Shown: piece by piece, positions 35,713 through 44,224 of the stretch
How the letters are laid out: every line of letters starts with the position of its first letter
Position numbering within the stretch: position 1 is the first letter of the stretch
DNA from: Marinagarivorans cellulosilyticus
GTDB lineage: Bacteria > Pseudomonadota > Gammaproteobacteria > Pseudomonadales > Cellvibrionaceae
Assembly (NCBI RefSeq): GCF_021655555.1
Contig: NZ_AP023086.1
Coordinates: 3,750,685-3,814,684 of the forward strand
Length of the DNA: 64,000 nucleotides
Reading direction: 5' to 3'
Made by a program: the position numbers and the translations under genes
Notes under the pieces: model-generated
What the model was told of the DNA's origin: nothing
The model's database searches: none
The model's input: only the letters and a program-made list of their open reading frames with translations

Positions 35713-38014
35713 GCATCAAGTTATTGCGCTGTGCGTTACACTAATTGTTGTGACCAGTGCCAGCATACTGTCTAGCTTTTGGTGGTTTAGTCACAGCTAC
35801 AAAGAGCGAAACATCGATAGTGCCATCGACAGCGCCGCTAAAGTACTCGAGCGCTATGTATCAGAAAAACAGCAATTACTCTCTACCTCCCTCGCAATAT
35901 TAACGGCAGACTACGGTTTTAAAACCGCGGTCGCAACCAATGACAAACTTACAATTTCCAGCGCATTAGATAATCTAGGCCAGCGGATAAATGCAGACCT
36001 CATGATTATTACTGGCACCAAGGGGCAGCTAATCGCATCTAGCCCTAAAACATTTAATGCATTAGCTGACCTTGTTTATGCCCAAGAAGTCCTCATTGAA
36101 AACCCTGGTAAAGCGCGTTTTGTTGTGCTGGATAAAACACTTTATCAATTAATTTTACAGCCGGTAAGGGCGCCGCGCACTGTTGCTTACACCGTCGCGG
36201 GTTTTATTATCGATTCTAAAACCGTATCAGAAATAAAAGTTTTAACCGGCGTAGACATCAGCTTTTACTCCAGCACTAACGAAGTTTTTGCAACCACATT
36301 TAAACAACCACGCTCGCAAGCACTGAGTGAGGTCCTTATAAGCCGTTACAGTAATGGTTTGTTTTTTAATCGCCCGACTTATCGAAACCGCCCTATTCCA
36401 ATGCTATTGGCAGGATCGAATGATATTAATGGTGTCATTAGCGCTGATTTACGCCCGAGCCACGCACAGTTCGATCAATTGATTAGTACTGTTATTTGGT
36501 TAACAGCTTTTATACTTTTGCTTGGGTTTATTGCCAGCATTTGGTTCGGCAACCGGCTAACAAGCTCATTAGCACACTTAGTAAAAACCGCTAATCGTTT
36601 TGCCGCAGGCGACTATTCAAGCCACAGTATAAGCAGCCAAGCTAATTTTGAAGTGCATGCATTATCTTTAGCACTCAACGAAATGGGGATAGAAATTCGG
36701 CAGCGCGAACATCAAATTGCATTTAATGCCCGGCACGACCCCCTTACCCGCCTGCTTAACCGCAATGCCTTTTTAAACGGTATTGAGCAAGCCATAGACA
36801 AGCAAAAGCCATTTATTGTGATTGCCTATAACTTACGCGGATTTCGCAATATTAACGATAGCCTAGGGCCACAAATTGGCGATGCCTGCTTACAAGCCGT
36901 AGCGCAAAGAGTCAATAAATTCCCCTTCCCAAATTTAGCACTGCATGCCCGCTTGGGTGGCGATGAATTTATTGCGCTGCTGGAATTAGGTAAGGAATAT
37001 TCAAGCGAATCGACCATAGAAATTTTTAACAACTGGATCGCCAAACCCATAGAGGTGAATGATTTAACACTTTCGTTTGCCTATAGTTTAGGCACTTGTA
37101 GTTACCCGCAGCACGCAAACGATGCAAAAAGCATGATGCGCAGAGCAATCATCGCGCTAGAGGAAGGTCGGCGAGAAAAGGTGGCTATACGCAGTTATAA
37201 AAGTGGCGAAGACGAAGAACATCTAGAGCGCCTTAAAATTATTGACCAACTTAAAGCGGCATTAAACCAAGAAGATCAGCTTTTTATGGTCTATCAACCC
37301 AAACTGAATTTAAAAAACGGCAATGTTGAAAAAGTAGAATCTTTAATTCGCTGGCAAAAGCCGGATGGCAAGTGGGTATCACCAGAGGTATTTATTGGTT
37401 TGGCTGAACAAGCCGGCTTAATTGTTGAAATCACTCAATGGGTGGTAAAAACGGTTATAACGCAAATGAGAGCATGGCAGAAGCAGAAAATATCCACCAA
37501 AGTGTCCATTAACATATCTGCACAAGACATCCTTCACCCAGATTTTATTTATTCCATTATCAAGCATTTAGAAGCCAATAAGTTAGACCCCCAAAGTATT
37601 ACACTCGAAATCACCGAGCGTGATTTGATGGAAAATGAACAAGAAGGCGCGCAGCGTTTACACGCCCTGAAGGATGCAGGCTTCGACCTTGCAGTTGACG
37701 ATTACGGTATAGGGCAATCCTCGTTAGGCAAACTCAAAAAATTGCCTATCGACGAGCTTAAAATTGATAAAAGCTTTATTTTAAAATTAGATCAATCCGA
37801 AGCCGATCAAGTTATTGTCCAGTCCACCATTCAACTGGGCCATAACTTAGGCTTGCACGTAGTAGCCGAGGGTGTTGAAAACCAAGCAACACAAGATATT
37901 TTACACCGAATGGGTTGCGATTATATCCAGGGGTTTTATTTCTGCCGGCCTATTACGTCCGACGAATTCATTAGCTGGTTAAAAAACTATGAAGATAACC
38001 GCAAGCCGAATTAG
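35693..38014 (+). CDS. Membrane sensor with degenerate GGDEF and EAL domains
   Basis: 773 residues. Two membrane helices (about 8-30 and 262-285) flank a periplasmic Cache-like sensor, then HAMP, GGDEF and EAL. GGDEF is present (RLGGDEFIALLE), but the metal-binding Asp of the usual D-L-D-x-F-K is replaced (YNLRGFRNIND), so cyclase activity is probably lost. The EAL active site is nearly complete (ESL, NISAQ, LEITERD, VDDYGIGQSS, KIDKSF, AEGVEN), so it should hydrolyse c-di-GMP. It overlaps the cupredoxin gene by 20 bases and the DUF3034 gene by 26, implying coupled translation. Confidence 0.93.
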   Translation: MRQYPLKHQVIALCVTLIVVTSASILSSFWWFSHSYKERNIDSAIDSAAKVLERYVSEKQQLLSTSLAILTADYGFKTAVATNDKLTISSALDNLGQRINADLMIITGTKGQLIASSPKTFNALADLVYAQEVLIENPGKARFVVLDKTLYQLILQPVRAPRTVAYTVAGFIIDSKTVSEIKVLTGVDISFYSSTNEVFATTFKQPRSQALSEVLISRYSNGLFFNRPTYRNRPIPMLLAGSNDINGVISADLRPSHAQFDQLISTVIWLTAFILLLGFIASIWFGNRLTSSLAHLVKTANRFAAGDYSSHSISSQANFEVHALSLALNEMGIEIRQREHQIAFNARHDPLTRLLNRNAFLNGIEQAIDKQKPFIVIAYNLRGFRNINDSLGPQIGDACLQAVAQRVNKFPFPNLALHARLGGDEFIALLELGKEYSSESTIEIFNNWIAKPIEVNDLTLSFAYSLGTCSYPQHANDAKSMMRRAIIALEEGRREKVAIRSYKSGEDEEHLERLKIIDQLKAALNQEDQLFMVYQPKLNLKNGNVEKVESLIRWQKPDGKWVSPEVFIGLAEQAGLIVEITQWVVKTVITQMRAWQKQKISTKVSINISAQDILHPDFIYSIIKHLEANKLDPQSITLEITERDLMENEQEGAQRLHALKDAGFDLAVDDYGIGQSSLGKLKKLPIDELKIDKSFILKLDQSEADQVIVQSTIQLGHNLGLHVVAEGVENQATQDILHRMGCDYIQGFYFCRPITSDEFISWLKNYEDNRKPN

Positions 38015-38828
38015 CCTCTGTTTTGTTTGGCTGTTAATAAGCAATTTGGCTATGGCCGCGAATGGTAAGCTTCTAGGCACCCCAGGCGTTGCCACCATAG
38101 AAGGCGCAGCCGGCGGCGGCATCGTACCTTGGGCTCAGCTTGCCGGTTATGCCAGCCGCGACGAAATATCGGCTAGTGGCTATTGTAGCCAGTCTAATGT
38201 TAAAGATTTCAGCCTGAATAATTGTGGCTTGCAAGTCAACATATTTGACCGTTTAGAACTTGCTGTGGCCCAGCAGAACTTTACAGTAGAGCCTCTCAAT
38301 GTTGATATTAGCCAGCAAATAATCAGTGCCAAGCTGCGCCTTTATGGCGATATTATTTATAGCCGGTGGCCGCAAATCAGTTTAGGGGTGCAAGCCAAAA
38401 CGCTGAAAGATCCTTGGGTCGTTGATGCCTTTGGTTCCACGAGTGATAAAGGCACAGATATATACATTGCTGCCAGTAAATTACACTTAGCGGCTATTGC
38501 TGGGCGCAATGCTTTTTGGAATATTACCTTGCGTAGCACACAAGCTAACCAGCTAGGGCTGCTAGGCTTTGGTAGCCAAAGTTATGGCCGCCAACTACAA
38601 ATAGAAGCCTCTAGTGCCCTATTTGTTAATCAGCATTGGGCAATAGGCCTTGAGTATCGACAAAAGCCTAATAACTTAACCATCCCAGAAGACGATTGGG
38701 TCGACTTATTCATCGCTTGGTTTCCAAATAAGCGTGTTAATGTCACCGCGGCCTTTTTAGATCTTGGTGAAATTGCCGGAATACAGGATCAAACCGGCTG
38801 GCACTTATCCTTGATGGCCAATTATTAA
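37989..38828 (+). CDS. DUF3034 family exported protein
   Basis: 279 residues with signal peptide ending AMAANGK. Motifs LLGTPGVATIEGAAGGGIVPWA and YASRDEISAS are characteristic of DUF3034, a probable outer-membrane beta-barrel family of unknown function; alternating amphipathic strands and the C-terminal LSLMANY (a Tyr end) fit that. It overlaps the GGDEF/EAL gene by 26 bases. Its repeated company of cupredoxin, c-di-GMP protein and haemoglobin suggests a common pathway. Confidence 0.8.
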   Translation: MKITASRISLCFVWLLISNLAMAANGKLLGTPGVATIEGAAGGGIVPWAQLAGYASRDEISASGYCSQSNVKDFSLNNCGLQVNIFDRLELAVAQQNFTVEPLNVDISQQIISAKLRLYGDIIYSRWPQISLGVQAKTLKDPWVVDAFGSTSDKGTDIYIAASKLHLAAIAGRNAFWNITLRSTQANQLGLLGFGSQSYGRQLQIEASSALFVNQHWAIGLEYRQKPNNLTIPEDDWVDLFIAWFPNKRVNVTAAFLDLGEIAGIQDQTGWHLSLMANY

Positions 38829-38844
38829 TCATGGAGATCTATGC

Positions 38845-39279
38845 ATGAAGCTGTCACACATTGTTTTAAAGCTAGCTGCCGTTGTGATAATTAGCCTGTG
38901 CAGCGCTTGTGCTACAACACCGCAGAAAAATTTATTTATTGCATTAGGCGGCGAACAAGGCGTTCAATCTTTGGTTGATAAAATGATTACCGCCATAGGT
39001 AAAGACCCGAAAATTTTCGATTATTTTGCTGAAACAAAAGTTAGCCGCTTTAGACAAAAACTGTACCTGCACTTTTGCCACGTTGCCGATGGCCCCTGCA
39101 CCTATGACGGCGACACAATGATTGATGTTCATACGGGCATGAACATCAATGAGGCCGACTTTAATCACCTAGTGGATATTCTAGTTGACGCAATGACGCA
39201 ACAAGGCATTAAAAACACAACACAAAATGCCTTACTAAAAAAACTTGCGCCGCTCCGCCAAGACATTATTTATCGTTAA
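38845..39279 (+). CDS. Group 1 truncated haemoglobin, predicted lipoprotein
   Basis: 144 residues. The N-terminus is a lipoprotein signal (IISLCSACATTP), so this haem protein would be anchored in the periplasm instead of the usual cytosol. The globin begins LFIALGGEQGVQSLVD. The proximal His region is MIDVHTGMNINEADFNHLV, and the B-E region DPKIFDYFAETKVSRFRQKL is typical of TrHbI. It probably binds O2 or NO. It is the last gene of the cupredoxin operon. Confidence 0.9.
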   Translation: MKLSHIVLKLAAVVIISLCSACATTPQKNLFIALGGEQGVQSLVDKMITAIGKDPKIFDYFAETKVSRFRQKLYLHFCHVADGPCTYDGDTMIDVHTGMNINEADFNHLVDILVDAMTQQGIKNTTQNALLKKLAPLRQDIIYR

Positions 39280-39285
39280 CGCTAT

Positions 39286-39676
39286 GGCATCTCTAAAAAT
39301 GCACTTTTTCCGCGATAGCGGCTTACAGTTTTTTGATCCTCGACATTCAGCTCCTGCGCCGTTCTAATAAGGTACATCCTGTACCGATGCGTCCCTCTAC
39401 CTCCTGAATCCATTCAGTCGCCCGGGCGGTGCTTGACCGCCACGGACGGCAATGTCATTAACTTAAGGCAGGCTAAGCGGTAGGCGGTGATTTTTCAGGA
39501 CCCTCACGCCCCGGGAGCGCGTGCGGAGCGTCCATGGGTTGGCTTGAGCGAGTCCAGAAAAATTGTCGGCTGCCGCTAAGTTAATGACATTGCCACGGAC
39601 GGAGGAAATGCAGAAAGTTGCCGGGAGCAACTTCTGCCCTTGCTCTCACTAAAAAATCACTATTTTTAGAGGTGCC
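39286..39676. repeat. Dispersed repeat family 1, copy A (with nested element)
   Basis: The terminal inverted repeats GGCATCTCTAAAAAT (39286-39300) and ATTTTTAGAGGTGCC (39662-39676) match with one difference. The left arm and right arm are shared with copies at 61511-61882 and 55252-55391, over about 35 bases each side. A second element sits inside at 39450-39592. The copy lies between two convergent genes. Confidence 0.8.
39450..39592. mobile_element. MITE-like element nested in repeat copy A
   Basis: A 143-bp segment with perfect inverted ends CAATGTCATTAACTTA / TAAGTTAATGACATTG (39450-39465, 39577-39592; two further bases match outside). The host sequence CCACGGACGG is duplicated on both sides (39440-39449, 39593-39602), a target duplication of about 9-10 bp. 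It carries no gene and so must be mobilised in trans. Confidence 0.75.
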
Positions 39677-39699
39677 CTGTAGAATAACAACGATTTTAA

Positions 39700-40983
39700 T
39701 TAGCTAGAAAATATTTCGCTTTCGTTATTTAGCGTGCGGTTGCCATCGCCAAAGCGGGTCATGTTTAACCCCATGCGCTGGCCAATGGTCGCTAATAAAT
39801 GTGAATGCGGTTCGCCATTAGGGTCGTAATTACCGTTGTAGTTATAGGTGATTTTCTTGCCGGTTTGCAAACCAAAAGCGTCGCCACCCGCTAAGAAAAA
39901 CGGTATGCGATTAAAGTCGTGGCTATTCGAATGGCCAATTTCGCTGTAATGCATTACCAATGTGTTGTCCAATACAAAATCTGGACCATCTGGTGTCGTG
40001 GCCAACGTTGTAATCAAATTATTCAGCTGCTCGGCCCAATAAATACGATAGCGCTTCCATTCACCATTAAGATCATTGTGGGATGCATCGTGATCGTAGG
40101 CACTAAACCCTGGTAAGCGAATACCGTTTGCTTCGTGACCAAAAAGGAAATTAATGCTTCGCGTTAGGTCACATGAAATCGCTTGCGCAGCAATTTCTTG
40201 CATCGCGCGCGATATTTCATTAATGCTATTTTCGGCGTTCGGGTTGTTATCGGGCACCCCATTAAAATTAACAGCAGGCGCTGAGCAATTTTGGCTGGGT
40301 ATTGCGTTTAAGCGTTGCTCTAATTGGGATAACGCATCGGCGTGTTGCTCTAAGCGCTCGCGCTCGAGCTGACCTAATTGACGCTGCAAGCGCGCCAATT
40401 CTGCAGCGGCGTTGGATAAGACGTTCGCATCAGGGTTGCCGGCGGCCGTATTGTTGCCACCACCGGCCGAAAAAAGCTGGTTATACAGGGCTTTAGCGTT
40501 ATCCCACACCGGAACCTGCTGACCATTGCGGTAAGACGACGTATCGTGGTGGTCGAAGCGGTTGGGCATAACCCCCATTTGCACCGAGCCAAAAGGCGTT
40601 TCGTTACGGTAGTGGTCGCCAATAACAATATCGAGTGAATCATTACCATTTGCCGTTAGCGCTTTGCGGTTACCTTGTTTATGACCGTCACCAATATTGT
40701 AAGGGTTGCCATACATGGACATCCCATCGATAAATAGCATGCGGTTTTTTACGCTTTCCATCGGTCGCGAAAATTCATTCAACGATAGCTGGTCGTTAGG
40801 GTGCCACAAATTGGGCTGATCCCACGATGGGCCACCACCGTGTGGTGTAAAAACAAACATCACACGCTTAGGGCGCGTACCGGATACCGCCGCCATTGCC
40901 GAGCGCGCCAAAGTTAAGTGCAAAGGAAGTTGAACGCTCGCGAACGCCGCTGTGGTCAATTTTACTAAATCACGTCTTTTCAT
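39700..40983 (-). CDS. DUF1552 domain protein
   Basis: 427 residues with a twin-arginine-like start MKRRDLVKLTTAAFASVQLP, so probably exported folded. It carries the DUF1552 motifs FVFTPHGGGPSW, LFIDGMSMYG and TLVMHYSEIGHSNSHDFNRIPFFLAGG. Such proteins resemble sulfatase/alkaline-phosphatase-fold enzymes but have no known substrate. It follows the DUF1592-type lipoprotein by 19 bp; the pair is usually co-inherited and best known in planctomycetes. Confidence 0.9.
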   Translation of the reverse strand: MKRRDLVKLTTAAFASVQLPLHLTLARSAMAAVSGTRPKRVMFVFTPHGGGPSWDQPNLWHPNDQLSLNEFSRPMESVKNRMLFIDGMSMYGNPYNIGDGHKQGNRKALTANGNDSLDIVIGDHYRNETPFGSVQMGVMPNRFDHHDTSSYRNGQQVPVWDNAKALYNQLFSAGGGNNTAAGNPDANVLSNAAAELARLQRQLGQLERERLEQHADALSQLEQRLNAIPSQNCSAPAVNFNGVPDNNPNAENSINEISRAMQEIAAQAISCDLTRSINFLFGHEANGIRLPGFSAYDHDASHNDLNGEWKRYRIYWAEQLNNLITTLATTPDGPDFVLDNTLVMHYSEIGHSNSHDFNRIPFFLAGGDAFGLQTGKKITYNYNGNYDPNGEPHSHLLATIGQRMGLNMTRFGDGNRTLNNESEIFSS

Positions 40984-41002
40984 GGTGTTATCTCCCGGGC
41001 CA

Positions 41003-43612
41003 TTATTCGCGAATTAAAAAGGTATTAGCAGAAACAATTTCCTGCCAAAGTTGCTGGAAGCTATAGCCCCCATTGCGCCAGCGCTCGGCCGTAGTTTGTA
41101 CGGTGCAGGCGTCTTGGTGCTCTTGCCCGGTGGCATAAATCTGGAAGTTTTCGATTACACAAGCTGCCGCACTATTGGCATCAGATAAAATAACCGATAG
41201 CTCGTGCACGCCTTTAAACGGGTGCGCATCGGGCGCTGTAAGTTCGTTAAGGCCTGTTAAAACCCCGACATCATCAGGGTTGGCAACGGCTTTACCGGCA
41301 CCGTCAAAGGTATCAAAACCAAAGCCCACATCATCTATGTATTGGTGACAAGATGCACAAGAAGGGTCCGCTGAGTGCTGCGAGAAACGCTCGCGCGGGC
41401 TCACACCGGGCACCGGCATGGGAATGTTAATTTCCAAGGTTGCATCGGGCAGTGGCATGGGCTGGCATAGCAAGTGTTTGCGCACAAATACACCGCGCAA
41501 TACTGGCGAGGTATCGTTTGCTTTACCTTGACGAGCAAGCAGCGCGCCTAATTTTAAAATGCCGCCGCGCTCCCCATTAGTATCAATGCGTGACGTCGTT
41601 GCAGTAGCGCCATTTAAACCGTAGTAGTTAGCCAGCGCTGCATTCGCGTAGGTGTGATTGCTCACGTATAAATCACTGAACTGCGTAGCCTCACCCAATA
41701 AGACGCTTTGCATAAATTGCTGAAACTCTTCTTCCATGCCGGCTTTTACAGCCGGTGTAAAGTCACTGTATACACGGGTGTCTTTACTCACATCTTTAAA
41801 ATCGAACAGCATTAACCACTGTCTAGCAAAGTCGATAATCGCCGCGTTAGCTTTGGGTGAACTCAATAAACGCTGAACTTGTGCGGTTAACTGCGCGCGC
41901 GTTTGCAACTGGTTATTTTGTGCTGCACTTAGCAAGGCATTGTCTGGGGTGGAACCTGTAAAAGTATAAGCCAGTAATGTAGCCGTTTCCCATGGCGTTA
42001 ATCGGAAGTGATCACCATCAGCAACGCCTTGCTCTGGTCGATATAAAAAGTTTGGCGAAATTAAAAAGCCTTTTAACACCTTTGCAGCACCTTCGCGAGC
42101 ATTGCCACCACTCAAGAAAATATCAACATAAGCGCCCTGTTCTTCATTACTTAATGGGCGACGGAAGATCTTACGCCCCATATCGGCAACAAAAGTACCT
42201 GCGCAGTTGGCATTAAGTTGGTCACAACCCACAACGGCATTAAAGCGACTTTCTATAACACTGTTTGCCACCGTATTGGCGGCATCCCAATATACGCCTA
42301 TGCGCGATTCGCTAACACTTTCGGCAAAAGCATTGTTGTCGAAGCCGTGCACGCGAACACCACCGGGGAAGCTCGCGGTAATGTTCGTTAGAGCCGGCAC
42401 CGAAAATAAATCATTAATGCTGTTTTGGTATTCGCGGTTGGTCAGCAAGCGCAAGGTTCGCGGTAATGGCGCTTCTTTATTGTCGCAGTCCATTGCGCTC
42501 GCAGGGGCAAATGTCATGATGTAGGCGGCAACGTTTGTGGCGCAGCTGCCTTGGCATTTTTGAATATTCCCCTTAGGCATGGTTAGGTCTATCGCTTGTG
42601 CTAAGCCAGCGACATTGTCTTGCCATTTAGCCGCACTTAGCGGTGTACCAAAATCAGTCCCCTCACCGTTATCTCCGTGACAAAGCGCACACTGCTCATC
42701 GTACTGCCCTTTACCGGCCATAACGTTTTCGCGCACGTTTACGGTAAGCGTTTGCTGGCTAAGGTTGTTGTCATTATCGGTTACGCTCAAGGTCACGTTA
42801 TAGCTGCCTGCTGCACTAAAACTGTGGCTGGCCTCGGGGCCTTGCGCGCTGTTGCCATCACCAAAGTTCCACGCGTAACTAACAATATTACCGCCAGGGT
42901 CAACACTTGCGGCGCCGCTAAAACTTAAGCTTTCACCAATAATCGCGCTGTTTGGTGCAGTAATCTGGGCAACCGGCGGGCCATCATATGCCCCTAAAAC
43001 TTCAAGTTCCCAAAATGAGTAACCCCACTGGGTTCCACGTTCGACGCCTTTAAAGCGCACATAGCGTGCAGGAGCAGGCGCTGCCAATGTGATGGTATCT
43101 TGGCCGCCATTACCGTTCACCTCGGCATACACTGTTTGCCAGTTACTGCCATCCATAGAGGTTTCTAAGTTATAAACCGTGCCGTAGGCATCTTCCCAAT
43201 TAATGGCAAAACTGCAAATAACGGCTTCGCTACCTAAGTCGACAGACAACCATTCGTTATCGGTATAAGCGCTAGACCAGCGCGTTGCAGGGTTTTGATC
43301 AAAGGCAAAATTGGGGCTGGTATCATCCGTATTGGTATCAATACTGGAGCCTACGCCAGCTAGGCCCGCCGCGATATTAACCGGTTGATCACAACTTGAC
43401 GTTTCCACCGGCATCATTGGCTGGCTACTACTGGCCATACTCGAGCTAAGCGCAACACTCGACGCAACGCTCGATACCGCAGTGGCTTCAGAGCTGCTTG
43501 TTTCGGTACCCGGCCCTGCAACACAACCTGCCAGCGCAAACGAGGCGCAGCCAATAGCTACCTGCCTTATTGTTCGAGAAAAGTTTGAATAACGATTCAC
43601 CATGTAGAACAC
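41003..43612 (-). CDS. DUF1587/DUF1592/DUF1588/DUF1595-type cytochrome c lipoprotein
   Basis: 869 residues. The lipobox is FALAGC, and a Ser-rich linker (about 40-70) leads to a discoidin-like F5/8 type C domain (NPATRWSSAYTDNEWLSVDLG), a PKD domain (YAWNFGDGNSAQGPEASHSF), then cytochrome c QCALCHGDNGEGTDFG (CxxCH) and the DUF1587/DUF1595/DUF1592 region (RTLRLLTNREYQNSINDLF). DUF1588 has CASCHQYIDDVGFGFD, a second CxxCH. It is surface or periplasmic, and the carbohydrate-binding modules suggest attachment to polysaccharide. Confidence 0.92.
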   Translation of the reverse strand: MFYMVNRYSNFSRTIRQVAIGCASFALAGCVAGPGTETSSSEATAVSSVASSVALSSSMASSSQPMMPVETSSCDQPVNIAAGLAGVGSSIDTNTDDTSPNFAFDQNPATRWSSAYTDNEWLSVDLGSEAVICSFAINWEDAYGTVYNLETSMDGSNWQTVYAEVNGNGGQDTITLAAPAPARYVRFKGVERGTQWGYSFWELEVLGAYDGPPVAQITAPNSAIIGESLSFSGAASVDPGGNIVSYAWNFGDGNSAQGPEASHSFSAAGSYNVTLSVTDNDNNLSQQTLTVNVRENVMAGKGQYDEQCALCHGDNGEGTDFGTPLSAAKWQDNVAGLAQAIDLTMPKGNIQKCQGSCATNVAAYIMTFAPASAMDCDNKEAPLPRTLRLLTNREYQNSINDLFSVPALTNITASFPGGVRVHGFDNNAFAESVSESRIGVYWDAANTVANSVIESRFNAVVGCDQLNANCAGTFVADMGRKIFRRPLSNEEQGAYVDIFLSGGNAREGAAKVLKGFLISPNFLYRPEQGVADGDHFRLTPWETATLLAYTFTGSTPDNALLSAAQNNQLQTRAQLTAQVQRLLSSPKANAAIIDFARQWLMLFDFKDVSKDTRVYSDFTPAVKAGMEEEFQQFMQSVLLGEATQFSDLYVSNHTYANAALANYYGLNGATATTSRIDTNGERGGILKLGALLARQGKANDTSPVLRGVFVRKHLLCQPMPLPDATLEINIPMPVPGVSPRERFSQHSADPSCASCHQYIDDVGFGFDTFDGAGKAVANPDDVGVLTGLNELTAPDAHPFKGVHELSVILSDANSAAACVIENFQIYATGQEHQDACTVQTTAERWRNGGYSFQQLWQEIVSANTFLIRE

Positions 43613-44224
43613 CCCAACGTGTTTTTATTGTTTTGCGTGCCTTAAGGCGCGCTTTTAAAGAAAGTAAACCTTGCTGCCTGCGAGCCTAAGGAGCAAATGT
43701 GCACACAATGTGGAGAAAAAAAGAGAAAGGATTTGATTTGTGAAGCCCCGCACACCGAGTCGATATTTGTAAGTTTCTAGCGGCGTGGCGGGCATAAAGT
43801 GTCGGGTAAAATAAGGCGCTTGCGCTACATTGTGAGCCGCATCCAAAGCCTATGGGTACAGAGCCAAGCCCTCGCAGTCAGCATTTCAGGCATATTGGCA
43901 ATGCCATCGCACCCTAAGGCTAACCGTTAAATGTGCACACAATATGGAGACCAATAGCCCTACGTTTATTTGAGAGTTCGCGCACAGCCGCTAGCTGCTA
44001 TTGCGTAAAACGTTTGCCTTGCATTTACACAAAGCGAGAATATGCTCATTAAGGCGCTTGTGAATAATTCTAAGCACGCAAGCCGAATACCGTCGCGCAC
44101 CGTTTTATTGAGATTACAAACCGCGCAGTATCACAAACACTGCCGATGGGTAGTAAAAGCGTATGAAACCAATAGCCTCGCAAGTAAAGCAATGTGGCTC
44201 GTTAGATGATTTAGGAATAGATAT
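43613..44224. other. Intergenic stretch with two copies of a 22-base site
   Basis: About 610 bp between divergent genes. The sequence beginning AAATGTGCACACAAT is present at 43695-43716 and again at 43929-43950 with one difference over 22 bases; each contains the palindrome TGTGCACA. They could be operators for either gene. No gene is supported here. Confidence 0.5.

Noticed and set aside
43655..43846. 63-residue reading frame before the DUF1592 gene
   Set aside because: There is no motif or ribosome site, and it covers one of the paired TGTGCACA sites, which fits regulatory DNA.
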